Shown here one piece after another: positions 48,101-60,100 of a DNA stretch of 64,000 nt (position 1 is its first letter; each line of letters begins with the position of its first letter). This DNA comes from Spongilla lacustris (taxonomy: Eukaryota; Porifera; Demospongiae; Spongillida; Spongillidae): positions 29,415,128 to 29,479,127 of the forward strand of contig OX442415.1 of assembly GCA_949361645.1 (NCBI GenBank). Reading direction: 5' to 3'. The notes beneath the pieces are model-generated. The model did no database searches, was not told where the DNA came from, and worked only from the letters and a program-made list of their open reading frames with translations. Both the position numbers and the translations under genes were made by a program.

Positions 48101-51012
48101 GGGGCAGTGATTTAGATCACAGGTGGACACTGGACATTTTCCAATCAATATAGGGCTAAGATACAGGGTGTGACTAAGGTACAGGGTGTGGTCCATTAAA
48201 GCATTAATTATTTGCATGCATGGTATATTGTGGGCGTTGTTCTTTTCCTACAAGTTGTATTCATAGCAATAAATGCTATTAACTCTGCAGCTGACTTGCA
48301 TAATGATGCCTTTGATACACCGTGTGCGTGAATAATTAATGCCTTTAGCTCCACACTTTGATTGAGCTGACAATGTGGCTGCATTATCGACTTTGAAGAC
48401 CAGTTAATTGGCATGAGAAACTTCAACCGTGCTTGCTTTTATTACAATGGTCTACAAACTTCCGAGCATCTCGTTTCAAGGATCGTGCGATGCCCCCAAA
48501 GAGCTATGCAGCAGAGCCAGAAGCAGTTTGGTTTTGTCAGAATCTTTTGCAACCTTGAGATCTGCTAGCCTGTGTTTGCATGGCTCTAGAGTGAAATGGC
48601 GATGTGGTCTAGGGTTTGATGATGGAGCAGCACTCCTTGCACACTAGCAACACACTGCATGTTTTCATTTTCACCATTGATTTCTTCTTTTTATTGACAT
48701 TGTAATGATGTAGTTATGCATTCAATATTGGTTTCTACAAATCCTATGTCACCCAAAAAAAAAAGAACGATCTAGTCAACTAGTAACTAAATTTTATGTC
48801 TGGTCAAAGGCAAACCTTATCCAAATTACGATAGGACTTTGTATTATTCTTTCCTTCTCCTCCCTCCAAAATGTGTTGGCTGTTTTTCATACTTGTACCA
48901 ATTTTATTTGTAGAAGATGTTTGCATATCTCACTAGTAAGGAAAACTTTTTAAAATTCTAAACCTATTGATACCATTGATACCATTAATGTTCTTTGAAA
49001 CAGTTCCTGTGTCAAGTTTTTTTTTTTTCAAGCAAAGTTTATCAACATATGGGACAGTTCACGCGAAAATGATAACTCGCTTTTATATTTATAATGTTAT
49101 AAAATTTCCTTATGTTTGAATCGCTATAACTTCCCAACGGTTTAGGCTATCTACTTCGTATTTACAACACTTCATACCACACCATTTCTCTATGGTAAAA
49201 TACATTTTGGTGTCTTGCACGTGCTCCGTACCAGTACTGCAACGTTCTATACCCCACCAGGTTTAAACCTGCCATAACTTTCTGTAGGAGTTATCAAATC
49301 GCTTCAAATTCGGTTTGTAGGTACAGAGGTCCTATACCTATCGATTTGTACTGTTCGTTAATTTTTATGCCATCTGTTACGGAGATACAGTTGAACAAAC
49401 TACGTGCACTTTTTCCCGCTTGATACGCGCCAATGTTATCATCCCCGCCTCCCATACATTGAGCGGGACGCGGTTTGCCAAAATCATTGGCGCGAATCGA
49501 GCGGGAAAAGTGGACGTACTTTATCTCCGTAACGGATGGTATAAAAATTAACGAACAGAACAAATCGATAGGTATAGGACCGCTCTACCTACAAACCGAA
49601 TTTGAAGCGATTTGATTACTCCTACAGAAAGTTATGGCGGGTTTGAACCCGGTGGGGTATAAAACGTTGCAGTACTGGTACGGAGCACGTGCAAGACACC
49701 ACAATGTATTTTACCATAGAGAAATGGTGTGGTATAAAGTGTTGTAAATATGAAGTAGATAGCCTAAACCATTGGGAAGTTATAGCGATTCAAACATAAG
49801 GAAATTTTATAACATTATAAATATAAAAGTGAGTTATCATTATCGCGTGAACTGTCCCATATATATTTCTGCAGTTTGTGATGTGAGGGTGGGTTTCTTA
49901 TACGGACTTCACCCTTCCCAAAAAATAATGTAATGTAACTTATAAAACTGTCACCTTTCTTATTTGTGCCATAGAGGTCTTTGGTTGTAAGGTACCTGGA
50001 CACACTGATATGCATTGCTGAAGTGGTTACTATGCTGGTTGCTATGCAGTCAAAATTGAGCAGTTTGGGCTACGTGTGATGATGTTATCTTCTTGAATAA
50101 AAGGGACAACAATTTTAAGTGTTGCAATGTCGCTTGTGCTGTTGTCAGGTGTCTGCACATAAGTCATGGTAGGATGTAGCATGATGCCTGGGGACATGGT
50201 GATTGGACCATTTGGTTTACATGTTACCTCAAAAGTGATAGTGACTTTTCGGAATGAATTTTTTTTTTAAATTTGAAATTTACAACAGGCTGTAGTAACC
50301 ATGTCATTGCTAAGTCATTGGCCCTTAACTGTTGTGGTACTTTGCTTAGCCCAGTCATCACTCGGTGTATTCAGTCTCATCACTTGTTTCCTCAAAACTA
50401 ATACATTTAGCCATACTGTGAAAAATTCATTGATGCAAGGTTGGATGGGAAATTATTGCCATTTTCTATGGTGTGTGTGTGTGAGGGAGGGGAGGGGGCT
50501 GGTTAGGGGAGAAGTCCAGCATGGTGTGTGTGGGGGGAGGGGCTGGTTAGGGGGAAGTCCAGCATGGTGTGTGTATGAGGGAGGGGAGGGGGGAGAAGTC
50601 CAGCATGGTGTGTGTGTGAGGGAGGGGAGGGGGCTGAAGTCCAGCATGGTGTGTGGGGGGAGGGGCTGGTTAAGGGGGAAGTCCAGCATGGTGTGTGGGG
50701 GGAGGGGCTGGTTAAGGGGGAAGTCCAGCATGGTGTGTGGGGGGGAGGGGCTGGTTAGGGGGGAAGTTCCAGCTATGGTTTCCCACACTCAGGTTGGTAG
50801 CTCTGGGTTAACACAGATGCCAAGGATAGTAGGACTGGTGGAGCACGTGGAGACATCCTCTGAGGTCAAGCAGTGGCTGATGGAGCAGGAGGAAGTGGTG
50901 AGGGCCACGCCCCCTGTGTATGTTATTCTAGTTGGTGGTCCTTGTTTTGTTTTTTTAGCGAGAGCCGTCTGAGGATGAGGCAGAGGTGGAGGACATCTTC
51001 AGATTTACCTGA
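40333..51012 (+). CDS. NBN: Nibrin (NBS1), MRN double-strand-break repair complex
   Basis: NBN links MRE11-RAD50 to damaged chromatin and to ATM. Exons: 40333-40363, 40434-40484, 40533-40609, 40750-40877, 40945-41176, 41654-41881, 42631-42821, 43809-43903, 44675-46461, 47884-48054, 50793-50897, 50959-51012; 1049 aa (human 754). FHA domain: LVIGRR, SVSRKHA, SKFGTFVDG. BRCT1: NNWSAECTHLIM. BRCT2 ends HGLRSVPDAEVGFALLHVST, matching human GLRPIPEAEIGLAVIFM. NVTIYAADTVSQAA matches the family's NTTTYVADTESEQA. The MRE11-binding block is RDFKRFRK. The C-terminus EPSEDEAEVEDIFRFT is the acidic ATM-binding motif followed by the aromatic pair. The large Ser/Pro/Lys-rich exon accounts for the extra length. 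Introns hold two minisatellites and two foldback elements. Confidence 0.93.
41185..41616. repeat. CATA/TACG and CA microsatellites in NBN intron
   Basis: CATA array to about 41310, its complement-sense TATG array with TACG interruptions to about 41468, CATA again to 41553, then CA. The CATA-TATG-CATA switch makes a large potential hairpin. Confidence 0.95.
42890..43790. repeat. 28-bp minisatellite in NBN intron
   Basis: About 32 copies of a 28-bp unit (ACATCATGTCCACATGCAC then ACACACCAC), some 26 bp. It fills the intron 42822-43808 and ends shortly before the acceptor. All frames look open for long runs; I treat them as non-coding because exons 42631-42821 and 43809-43903 join in phase to give LTNHGLRSVPDAE. 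Confidence 0.95.
43960..44670. repeat. 15/29-bp minisatellite in NBN intron
   Basis: Interleaved CACCTCACTACCCCC and CCTCTCCACACTCCA units fill the intron 43904-44674. On the gene strand this is pyrimidine-rich up to the acceptor CACTGTAG. Confidence 0.95.
46462..46690. repeat. 33-bp tandem repeat copying an NBN splice donor
   Basis: About seven units start GTGAGTCACCAG and continue GGGGTTGAATGGGCGTGG. The first unit begins exactly at the donor of the large NBN exon, so several identical donor-like GTGAGT sites follow in tandem. A last unit fragment lies beyond the foldback element at 47687. Confidence 0.92.
46693..47686. mobile_element. Foldback element 1 (994 bp)
   Basis: Two long inverted arms (about 480 and 440 bp) begin GGGTAATTCCATATATAT and end in its complement. 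A short non-paired centre lies near 47165-47245, and the left arm has an extra stretch of about 35 bp near 46970-47005. GTGA flanks both ends (46689-46692 and 47687-47690), a 4-bp target duplication. No transposase gene, so it is non-autonomous. Confidence 0.9.
49051..49858. mobile_element. Foldback element 2 (808 bp)
   Basis: Two inverted arms of about 390 bp start GGGACAGTTCACGCG and end with its complement, with a centre near 49430-49475. ATAT flanks both ends, a possible 4-bp target duplication. The arms differ at scattered bases, so it is not a recent insertion. No coding capacity. Sequence is unrelated to element 1 except for GGG ends and duplication length. Confidence 0.88.
50466..50765. 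repeat. G-rich minisatellite before an NBN acceptor
   Basis: About seven irregular units containing AAGTCCAGCATGGTGTGTG and GGGGAGGGG, up to about 45 bp, in the intron ahead of exon 50793-50897. Confidence 0.88.
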
Positions 51013-51069
51013 GTGCCATTTTGTATCATTGCATCATATCAAGGCATTTAGGGCCATTATGATGTGGAC

Positions 51070-51433
51070 CACGTGGGCTATTTGGGGGGAGGGGCATGTA
51101 TTAAAGTGGGCTATTTGGGGGGAGGGGCATGTATTAAAGTGGGCTATTTGGGGGGAGGGGCATGTATTAAAGTGGGCTATTTGGGGGAGGGGCATGTATT
51201 AAAGTGGGCTATTTGGGGGAGGGGCATGTATTAAAGTGGGCTATTTGGGGGGAGGGGCATGTATTAAAGTGGGCTATTTGGGGGGAGGGGCATGTATTAA
51301 AGTGGGCTATTTGGGGGAGGGGCATGTATTAAAGTGGGCTATTTGGGGGAGGGGCATGTATTAAAGTGGGCTATTTGGGGGAGGGGCATGTATTAAAGTG
51401 GGCTATTTGGGGGAGGGGCATGTATTAAAGTGT
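51070..51433. repeat. 32-33-bp minisatellite
   Basis: Eleven copies of a unit containing GTGGGCTATTTGGGGG and AGGGGCATGTATTAAA, differing mainly in the length of the G run. It starts about 60 bp after the NBN stop. Confidence 0.95.
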
Positions 51434-51489
51434 GTATGTTCACGCCAGTTTGCGAATGCATGTTTGGGTGTGCATCAGTTTATCCTTTG

Positions 51490-51607
51490 ATAGTTAACTA
51501 GTGTGGGCCTGATAGTTAACTAGTGTGGGCCTGATAGTTAACTAGTGTGGGCCTGATAGTTAACTAATGTACGTGTGGGCCTGATAGTTAACTAGTGTGG
51601 GCCTGAG
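51490..51607. repeat. 22-bp minisatellite
   Basis: Five copies of GGGCCTGATAGTTAACTAGT plus two bases. GTTAAC is a palindromic core. Confidence 0.9.
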
Positions 51608-52091
51608 ATCAGCAAGGTTGAGATGTTTTATCGCCTGCACCCAAAATCTATAGTTTATAGATACATATGGATGGGAGCAGTCAATCCAGTCATACGCGGG
51701 TCAACTAGAGGCAGATTCAACTCAAATGAAATATAATTCTTTATTTTACCCCATATTCATTTGAGTTGCGTGAATGCCGGCCTTTAAACTGTACAATAGG
51801 CATCCAGTAATGAAAGGTCCGGGGCCCAGGGCTTTGCTCTCGCCCCCTTTTCCCCTACTCCCAACAAAGTACCACACAATAATACTGTACCAGCATTGCC
51901 AGTGCACGTGGCTACTTAAGTTTGTAGCCACTGCGCAAACGCTTAAGACTTACTCCTCCGTAAACCCATCTCTAGACGTACCTCCCACGTGTACTCGGTA
52001 TCACCTCATCATCCGATGAATATGTGGTCTGCACCGTTAATACCTCGTCCACCTCCTACACTTAGAACTCTACCTATTGTATGGTAGCTAG

Positions 52092-55000
52092 ATGGCTTCT
52101 TGCGACATCGAACTTACTCCTGTAAAGGAGAAGAGCGAAGCAGAAGGAGCTTCTACCTCCAGGTATGCTTTAATATGGTTAATTATTAGACTTAAGAGTG
52201 CTTCGCTGTTGTGCGTGATTGAGACTGCACATGTCATAAGCCATGCAGAACCAGAGGAGCCTGGTAGGGACGAAGATGTTCCAACACGCACGCGGTAAGC
52301 ATGCAAAAATACTTCATACCTATAGTAACCTAGCCGCTCTCAAAAGTGCTTATACTTGGTCCGTGCGCGAACAAAGGCTAACGGCGCCACCTCAAAGGAA
52401 AAGAAGCCTCATTAGCATAATAAGCAAGAAGGTAACTATAGTCAGAGAGACATTCGTACTGTTTTGGTGTACGCCCCCACCTCCCCATAGGCGGGCGGGA
52501 ACTTTGAAAGGGAGCCAGAGGATATGGCGGACTACTCGGAGCCGGGCAGTGTGCGGTGTAACCTTAGCCCCGAGTGCCAGGACGTGCTACGAGAGGTGTT
52601 CGCAGATCTGGTAAGTTGGCATACCCTGAATTCAATCATTTGTTTTCATTGCTAATTATTTCCTCATTCGCTCTCAGGCACCCACAGAAATTGTTGATTA
52701 TCACGTGCACTTGGTAGGGCATGGGGACTCGGGCTCAGGCTGTCACCTTCATTCCACGGTATTTGTAAACAATCTCACACATCTTCAGCTGTCACTAATG
52801 ATTAACCAAACAGACAAAGTCATGGCTATACCCTTTGAAGAGACTTAAGTCGGCCATATTTATGGCTGCTGCTCAGGTACCAGACATGGACAAGTAAGTA
52901 ACAAATGTGAGGTAGTGTGGGCACCAGGTACTGGCCAGCTATATATAAAACATATAAGGTAGTATGAGGTCACCATGGGTCCACCTAAACTATGTGCTGT
53001 TCACCACCCAGTGGGGACATCCAGTACATATCCAGACTGCTGAGACTAGCAGAATACTACATACCCTCCCACATCCTCTGTGAAACCAGCGTAAGTGTTC
53101 CTCCATCCCCTCCCACTTGACATACCCACTAGCCCCACCCATCGACTAGCCCCTCCCCCTCGACCTATTCCTTCCCCCTCCCATAGACGGGGTACCTCCA
53201 TGGAAAGTTGTGTGTACTTGCCTTTGATGCTTACCACGATAAGGATGGACGAAAGAACATGGAAAGGACAACATTGGTGAGTTTGTGACCCTTCCCTAAT
53301 TAACCATTACTCCCTGCTTATTAACCATTACCCCCTGCTTAATTAACCATCACCTCCTGCAAGCCAACTGAAACACACCCATCTACACACAGTATGGGTC
53401 AGGTGGGGGGTTGGGCAGGGGTCAGGTGGTGGTTGGGCAGGGGTCAGGTGGGGGGTTGGGCAGGGGGTCAGGTGGGGGGTTGGGCAGGGGTCAGGTGGGG
53501 GGTTGGGCCCCTAGGGGTCAGGTGGGGGGTTGGGCAGGGGTCAGGTCGTGGTTGGGCATGATGATAACTTATATACAACCCTGTGGAAAAATCTGCTATG
53601 GATTCCAAAATGATTAACACACTAATCATCAGATCTCATATGCTCATTCCATCGAATCACACCAGTATCTGATAACGCCAAGCATGCAGCTGCAGCCGCC
53701 TTTGACTTGATGATAACATTGCATCGTGTATTTTCATTCTACAGTACGTCCCCAATGAATATGCTTACCAGTGTGCCAAAGATTTCCCCGACATGTGTGT
53801 GCCTGTTGGGTCAGTCAACCCATACAGAAAGGATGCCATAGAAGAGCTGGAGAGGTGTGCTGCAAATGGAGTAACTATTATCAAGTGGCTGGTGAGTCAC
53901 CTGACCAACACAACGGTTGCTATGGAGTATTCCCACACAGCCAAACTCCATGGGCATCAACCCGATGGATGAAGAATGTATTCCATTTTACAACAGACTG
54001 AGAGAGCTAGATATGGTGAGGAGTGCCCAGACCCATTTGTACATATAAATCTTTAAAAGAAGGGGCAAGGCATTGGTGGGAAAGGGGTAGGGGAAATTGC
54101 AGGTGGGGGAGGTGGCTCATACTGGTGTTTGTATGCTTGTGGCTAGCTGGAGTTAACTGTGCCTTTTCTCATGTCACACAAACCACACCCAAACCACACC
54201 CACCCAGGCTCTCCTCATACATGTTGGTGATGAGCACACTGTCAATGCAGGGTTCATTGATGACTCCCTCGGCAACCCTCTGTTGCTATGTGGGTCGGTA
54301 AAAATATATGGCATCATGCCACCTAATAGGTTAATTATCTCCTCCCCAGACCACTTGACCATGGCGTGAAAGTCATTGCGGCTCACTGTGCCACAAAGGT
54401 ATTAGAGGAAGGGGCATGACATGAAGGGGAGGGGCATGACATGAAGGGGAGGGGCATGAGAAGGGGAGGGGCAAGAGATGAAGGGGAAGGGCATGACATG
54501 AAGGGGGAGGGGCATGACATGAAGGGGAGGGGCAAGAGATGAAAAGGAGGGGCATGACATGAAGGGGAGGGGCATGACATGAAGGGGGAGGGGCATGACA
54601 GGCATGACATGAAGGGGAGGGGCAAGAGATGAAAAGGAGGGGCATGAGAAGGGGAGGGGCATGACATGAAGGGGGAGGGGCAAGAGACGAAGGGGAGGGG
54701 CATGACATGAAAGGGGAGGGGCAAGAGACGAAGGGGAGGGGCATGAGATGAAGGGGAGGAGCAAGACATGAAGGGGGAGGGGCATGACATGAAGGGGGAG
54801 GGGCAAGAGACGAAGGGGAGGGGGATGACATGAAGGGGAGGGGCATGACATGAAGGGAGGAGCATGACATGAAGGGGGAGGGACAAGAGACGAAGGGGAG
54901 GGGCATGACATGAAGAGGAGGGGCAAGAGATGAAGGGGAGGGGCATGATGTAAAGAGGAGGGGCATGACATGAAGGGGAGGGGCAAGAGGTGAAGGGGAG

Positions 55001-56063
55001 GGGCATGACATAAAGAGGAGGGGCATGACAGAAGGGGAGGAACATGACATAAAGGGGAGGGGTATGACATGAAGGGGGAAGGGTGCCATGGTGAATGGTA
55101 TGCAGGAGAGTATACTATATATAGTCAAATCATTCCTTATAGGGAACATGTAGGGACCTTGATAACAACAACCAGGTGGTTGAGTGCTTTGATATGTTCC
55201 TCCGTCTGATGAGGGAAGAGAGGTACAAGGACCTGCTGTTTGGGGACATCTCTGCTGTGACAGGATTCAAGCGTACTGGCTACCTCAGGAGACTGTTGGA
55301 AGCCACGGTAACCATAGCTCTAACCTTCTGTCCCCCGTGACATGCTCCGCTTCCCTCAGGATATCCATGACAGGTTGATATATGGATCAGACTACCCTCT
55401 ACCAGCTATCAATGTTGTGGTCTCAACAAAAAAGCTGGCTAGGTATGGGTGGAGGGTGTAGGGGTGGAGGGTGTAGGGGTGGTGGTGTAGGAGTGGAGGG
55501 TGTAGGGTGGAGGTGTAGGTGTGTGGCACTTTATTTTAATCAATGTTTGGTTAACACATAAGGTCGATTTCTGGATTTTTTTTCCTTTCCCCCCCCCCCT
55601 TCCCCCCATAATGTATTCAGACAAATTGCAGGAATCGCGAGCGATATTGCTGCATATATGCCAGGCCTAACAATATCATTACTTAATGAATAGACAACTT
55701 ATATCATTTCATGTAGATTCCAATACGTATTGCCCTTCACAGATTACATGTTTATACCACCTCATATCCTTCCACTCCTCCCTTTCCCCTCCCTTCCCCC
55801 TCCCTTCTCCCTCCCTTCTCCCTCCCTTCCCCCTCCCTCCCCCTCCCTCCCCCTCCCTCCCCCTCCACAGTAATGGTATCATCACTAGGGACCAAAGAGC
55901 TGCACTCAATGAACTCTACCATTTTAACCCTCTGGTCTTTGATTTGGCCTGCAAGAGGCTGGCTCGAGGTCCCAATGGAGAGGCCTTTCCCCCTGCAGTG
56001 TTCAAAGCCCACCCCAAACTACCCATCCAGCGATCCCTAGCTGCTCCAAGTACCACCAGCTGA
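52092..56063 (+). CDS. Amidohydrolase family protein, tandem copy 1
   Basis: A TIM-barrel metal-dependent hydrolase of the amidohydrolase-2/ACMSD type; substrate unknown. 15 exons: 52092-52162, 52241-52294, 52347-52431, 52491-52610, 52678-52758, 52850-52893, 53012-53090, 53187-53276, 53745-53891, 53941-54015, 54208-54293, 54350-54398, 55143-55307, 55360-55442, 55871-56063; 473 aa, phases agree. Metal-site candidates in family order: HxH in DYHVHLVGHG, His in LLIHVGDEHTV, His in VIAAHCA, Asp in YGSDYPLPA. IIKWLPNSMGINPMDEE is the likely fourth-strand region. About 100 acidic and basic residues precede the barrel (EPEDMADYSEPGSV). The next gene is a near-identical copy. Family call is strong; function is not inferable. 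Confidence 0.85.
53400..53555. repeat. G-rich minisatellite in copy 1 only
   Basis: Units of GGGGTCAGGTGGGGGGTTGG and variants, in the intron 53277-53744. The matching intron of copy 2 (58687-58833) lacks it. Confidence 0.88.
54399..55085. repeat. About 20-bp minisatellite in copy 1 only
   Basis: About 33 units of GAAGGGGAGGGGCATGACAT with GCAAGAGA variants fill the intron 54399-55142. The corresponding intron in copy 2 (59731-59957) has one unit-like sequence (GGGAGGGGCATGAGATAATG). Confidence 0.93.
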
Positions 56064-57116
56064 TCAAGATACACAAGTGGTTACAACTGGATGTGGTGTT
56101 GTGTGCTAACAGAACATTTGTATCCTATGGGGTCATGCCTCTAGCACGAGGTTGTATGTCTTTTTAACCCTCTCCCTGATGACCAGACACACTGCTCTCA
56201 ATTCTGATTGGGCAGTGACACACACATGCGGAAGCCATCTTTCATGTTACCTCTCATGTTACAAGCATGTGCCCAGGTTACCTCTCATGTGGCAAGCATG
56301 TGTCCAGGTCACCTCTCTTGTGACAAGCATGTGCCCAGGTCACCTCTCATGTGACAAGCATGTGCCCAGGTCACCTCTCTTGTGACAAGCATGTGCCCAG
56401 GTCACCTCTCATGTGGCAAGCATGTGTCCAGGTTACCTCTCATGTTACAAGCATGTGCCCAGGTCACCTCTCATGTGACACGCATGTGCCCAGGTCACCT
56501 CTCATGTGACAAGCATGTGCCCAGGTCACTTCTCATGTGACAAGCATGTGCCAGGTTACCTCATGTGACAGGCACCCTGAGGGAGCATTGATGGGTGGAA
56601 TAGTTCTATGTTGCCATATTTGTTTTGCCCCCCCCCCCCCCCCTCCCCCATATGAATGTGTTGCCATGGCAACCATGGACCTGTATCCATTTTTGAACAT
56701 GGCCGGCCCACTTTTGTACTTATGTTATCGAGAAATTGATTCATTCATGTACCAGGGAGCTTCGATACGGGCCTGGAACATGTGCCTGGTGCCTGACAGG
56801 CCACTATTAGATCACAAGTGCGACATTCCTTCCTCCCCTAATGCATGACATAATTTTTGAACTGCCCACCTAATTTTATACTTTTGTAAAATATTTACCA
56901 TACATAGAGTGGGCGTGGCCCGACTCGGGCAGCCATACAAAAACTGGAGGTTATGTAATATTGTTGTGAATATCGTTTATCTTACGTGGTCATAAGACGT
57001 ACCCATAATTTTCTCACATGAGCTGCTAATTAGGTGATAATGAATTCTTGCTTGGTAGTAGGGCCACGCCCAACTACTTATATGATGTAAGTAGGCGTGG
57101 ACGACCAGTATACGAT
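56064..57116. other. Spacer between the two amidohydrolase copies
   Basis: Holds the 31-bp array, a poly-C run, then unique sequence. GGGCGTGGCCCG near 56911 and GGCGTGGACG near 57092 have inverted partners (CCACGCCCAAC near 57063). No gene was recognised. Confidence 0.7.
56235..56575. repeat. 31-bp minisatellite downstream of copy 1
   Basis: About eleven units of CATGTGACAAGCATGTGCCC plus AGGTCACCTCT. The same array lies downstream of copy 2 at 63265-63632, and both are followed by GGGAGCATTGATGGGTGG. Confidence 0.93.
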
Positions 57117-60100
57117 ATGGCTTCCAACGACATAGCTGAGACAAGCGAGGTTGAAGAAGATAGTCCTCCACCTTCCTGCACGTAAGAGTACGAGTATCAA
57201 TAATTTAATGTGTGTTAAGCTGTGTTACGCTCTATACAAGTGATGCAAAATCGGAGGAGCCCGGAGAGGACCAAGATGCTCCAACACGGTAAGCAACCGG
57301 TGATGGTATGGCCCTGAGCATTGCCTACGCGCCCCCCCCCCCCCCCCGTACCATTCCTTCTCCCTGGGACCAGCAGTGCTTATAGTTGGTCAGTGCGCGA
57401 ACAAAGGCTAACGGCGCCAGCTAGAAGGGAAAGAGGTCTCGTTAGCTTGATAAGCAAGAAGGTACCGATAATCGGGGATCACCGTATGCATATGAGCAGC
57501 CGGCGGTTGCGGTGCCATACATGTAGGTGGGCGGGAACTTCCAATGGGAGCCAGAGGATATGGCGGACTACTCGGAGCCGGGCAGTGTGCGGTGTAACCT
57601 TAGCCCCGAGTGCCAGGACGTGTTACGAGAGGTGTTCGCAGAGCTGGTATGTTCCCCGGATTCAATCATTACGGTTTCACTACAGATTGATTAATTATTT
57701 CCTCGTTCCCTCCCAGGCGCCCACAGAAGTTGTTGATTATCACGTGCACCTGGTAGGGCATGGGGACTCGGGCTCTGGCTGTCACCTTCATTCCAAGGTA
57801 CTTAAATGTGCCGCCATCTTTGATCATCTCTCACCACCCAATATCACCACTGGTTAAATTTTAGACAAAATCATGGCTATTCCCTGTGAAGAGACTTAAG
57901 TCAGCCATATTTATGGCAGCTGCTCAGGTACCAGACATGGACAAGTAAGTGACAAATGTGAAGTAGTGTGAAGTAGGGCTATATATAGAACATATGAGGT
58001 AGTATGGGCACCAGGTACTGGCCAGCTATATATAGAACGTATGAGGTAGTATGGGCACCAGGTACTGGCCAGCTATATATAGAACATATGAGGTAGTATG
58101 GGCACCAGGTACTGGCCAGCTATATATAGAACATATGAGGTATATGGGCACCAGGTACTGGCCAGCTATATATAGAACATATGAGGTATATGGGCACCAG
58201 GTACTGGCCAGCTATATATAAAACATATGAGGTAGTGTACTGGCAAGCTATATATAGAACGTATGAGGTCACCAGGTATTTTGGGGTTCACCTAAACCAT
58301 GTGCTGTTCACCACCCAGTGGGGACATCCAGTACATATCTAGACTGCTGAGACTAGCAGAATACTACATACCCTCCCACATCCTCTGTGAAACCAGCGTA
58401 AGTGTTCCTCCTGCCCCTCCTCATTGACATACCCACTAGCCCCTCCCACTTGACACCCCCACTAGCCCCTCCCACTTGACATCCCCACTAGCCCCTCCCA
58501 CTTGACATACCCACCAGCCCCACCCCCTTGACAAGCCCCTCCCCCTTGGCACCCACCAGCCCCTCCCCCTTGACCTATTCTTTCCCCCTCCCATAGACGG
58601 GGTACCTCCATGGAAAGTTGTGTCTACTTGCCTTTGATGCTTACCACGAGAAGGATGGACGAAAGAACATGGAAAGGACAACATTGGTGAGTTTGTGACC
58701 CCTGCCCTTTGCCTCCCTGAGGTCCAGGACCCTAACCTTTGTACTTAGGTTGCAGGGCCCTAAACTTTGTACCTAGGTGCCTAACCTCTGCCCCCTGTGG
58801 TAGTTCTTAATGATGTAGTTTTTCGTTCTACAGTACGTCCCCAATGAATATGCTTATCAGTGTGCCAAAGATTTCCCTGACATGTGTGTGCCTGTTGGGT
58901 CAGTCAACCCATACAGAAAGGATGCCATAGAAGAGCTAGAGAGGTGTGCTGCAAATGGAGTAACTATTATCAAGTGGCTGGTGAGTCACCTGACCAACAC
59001 AACGGTTGCTATGGAGTATTCCCACACAGCCAAACTCCATGGGCATCAACCCGAAGGATGAAGAATGTATTCCATTTTACAACAAACTGAGGGAGCTAGA
59101 TATGGTGAGGAGTGCCCAGACCCATAAATGAGCATCCCTCCCAAGACCCAGGGGAATGTTGCTCTAAAAAAAGGGGGAGGAGGGACTGTACAAGGAGATA
59201 CCAACGTGTGGAAGGGAAAGATGGTCTCCCTTTAACCTTTGGTAGGATGGCTTCCATCCTATGTAGATGACCTATGACCTTTGTGATGACCTATGACCTT
59301 TGTGATGACCTATGACCTTTGTGATGTCCTATGACCTTTGTGATGACCTTTTTAGGATGACCCACAACCTTTGTAGATGACCTATGACCTTTGTAGGATG
59401 AGTATGCAGCTTTTCATGGAGAAAGAGGATCCTATCAGTAGAGATGTGGGAGGCTCCCATGCTTATGTGTAGCTGGCTAGCTGGAGTTATGTGTACTCAT
59501 GATCACATGTGCACACACCCAAACCACACCCACCCAGGCTCTCCTCATACATGTTGGCGATGAGCACACTGTCAATGCAGGGTTCATTGATGATTCCCTC
59601 GGCAACCCTCTGTTGCTACGTGGGTCAGTAAACATATATTACATCATGCCACCTAATACGTTAACTGTATCTCCTCCCCAGACCACTTGACCATGGCGTG
59701 AAAGTCATTGCGGCTCACTGTGCCTCAGAGGTATTTAATGATGTCATTTGTGGTTGTGGGAGGGGCATGAGATAATGGGAAAGCTGCCATGGTGAATGGT
59801 ACATGTGTGTACCATATATGGTTATGCCCAATGTGTATCTTATCATGTGTTCCATATATGGAACATGCCTTATAGGGAATGTATGCCATTCCTTATAGGA
59901 AACATGCATACCATTCCATATATGGAACATGCATACCATTCCATATATTCCTTATAGGGAACATGTAGGGACCTTGATAACAACAATCAGGTGGTTGAGT
60001 GCTTTGATATGTTCCTCCGTCTGATGAGGGAAGAGAGGTACAAGGATCTGCTGTTTGGGGACATCTCTGCTGTGACAGCGTTCAAGCGTGTTGGCTACCT

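Larger units (their letters stand above)
51013..52091. other. Intergenic region, NBN to amidohydrolase copy 1
   Basis: Contains the 51070-51433 and 51490-51607 minisatellites and a MITE-like inverted segment near 51725-51780 (AACTCAAATGAAAT versus ATATTCATTTGAGTT). No gene was recognised. Confidence 0.75.
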
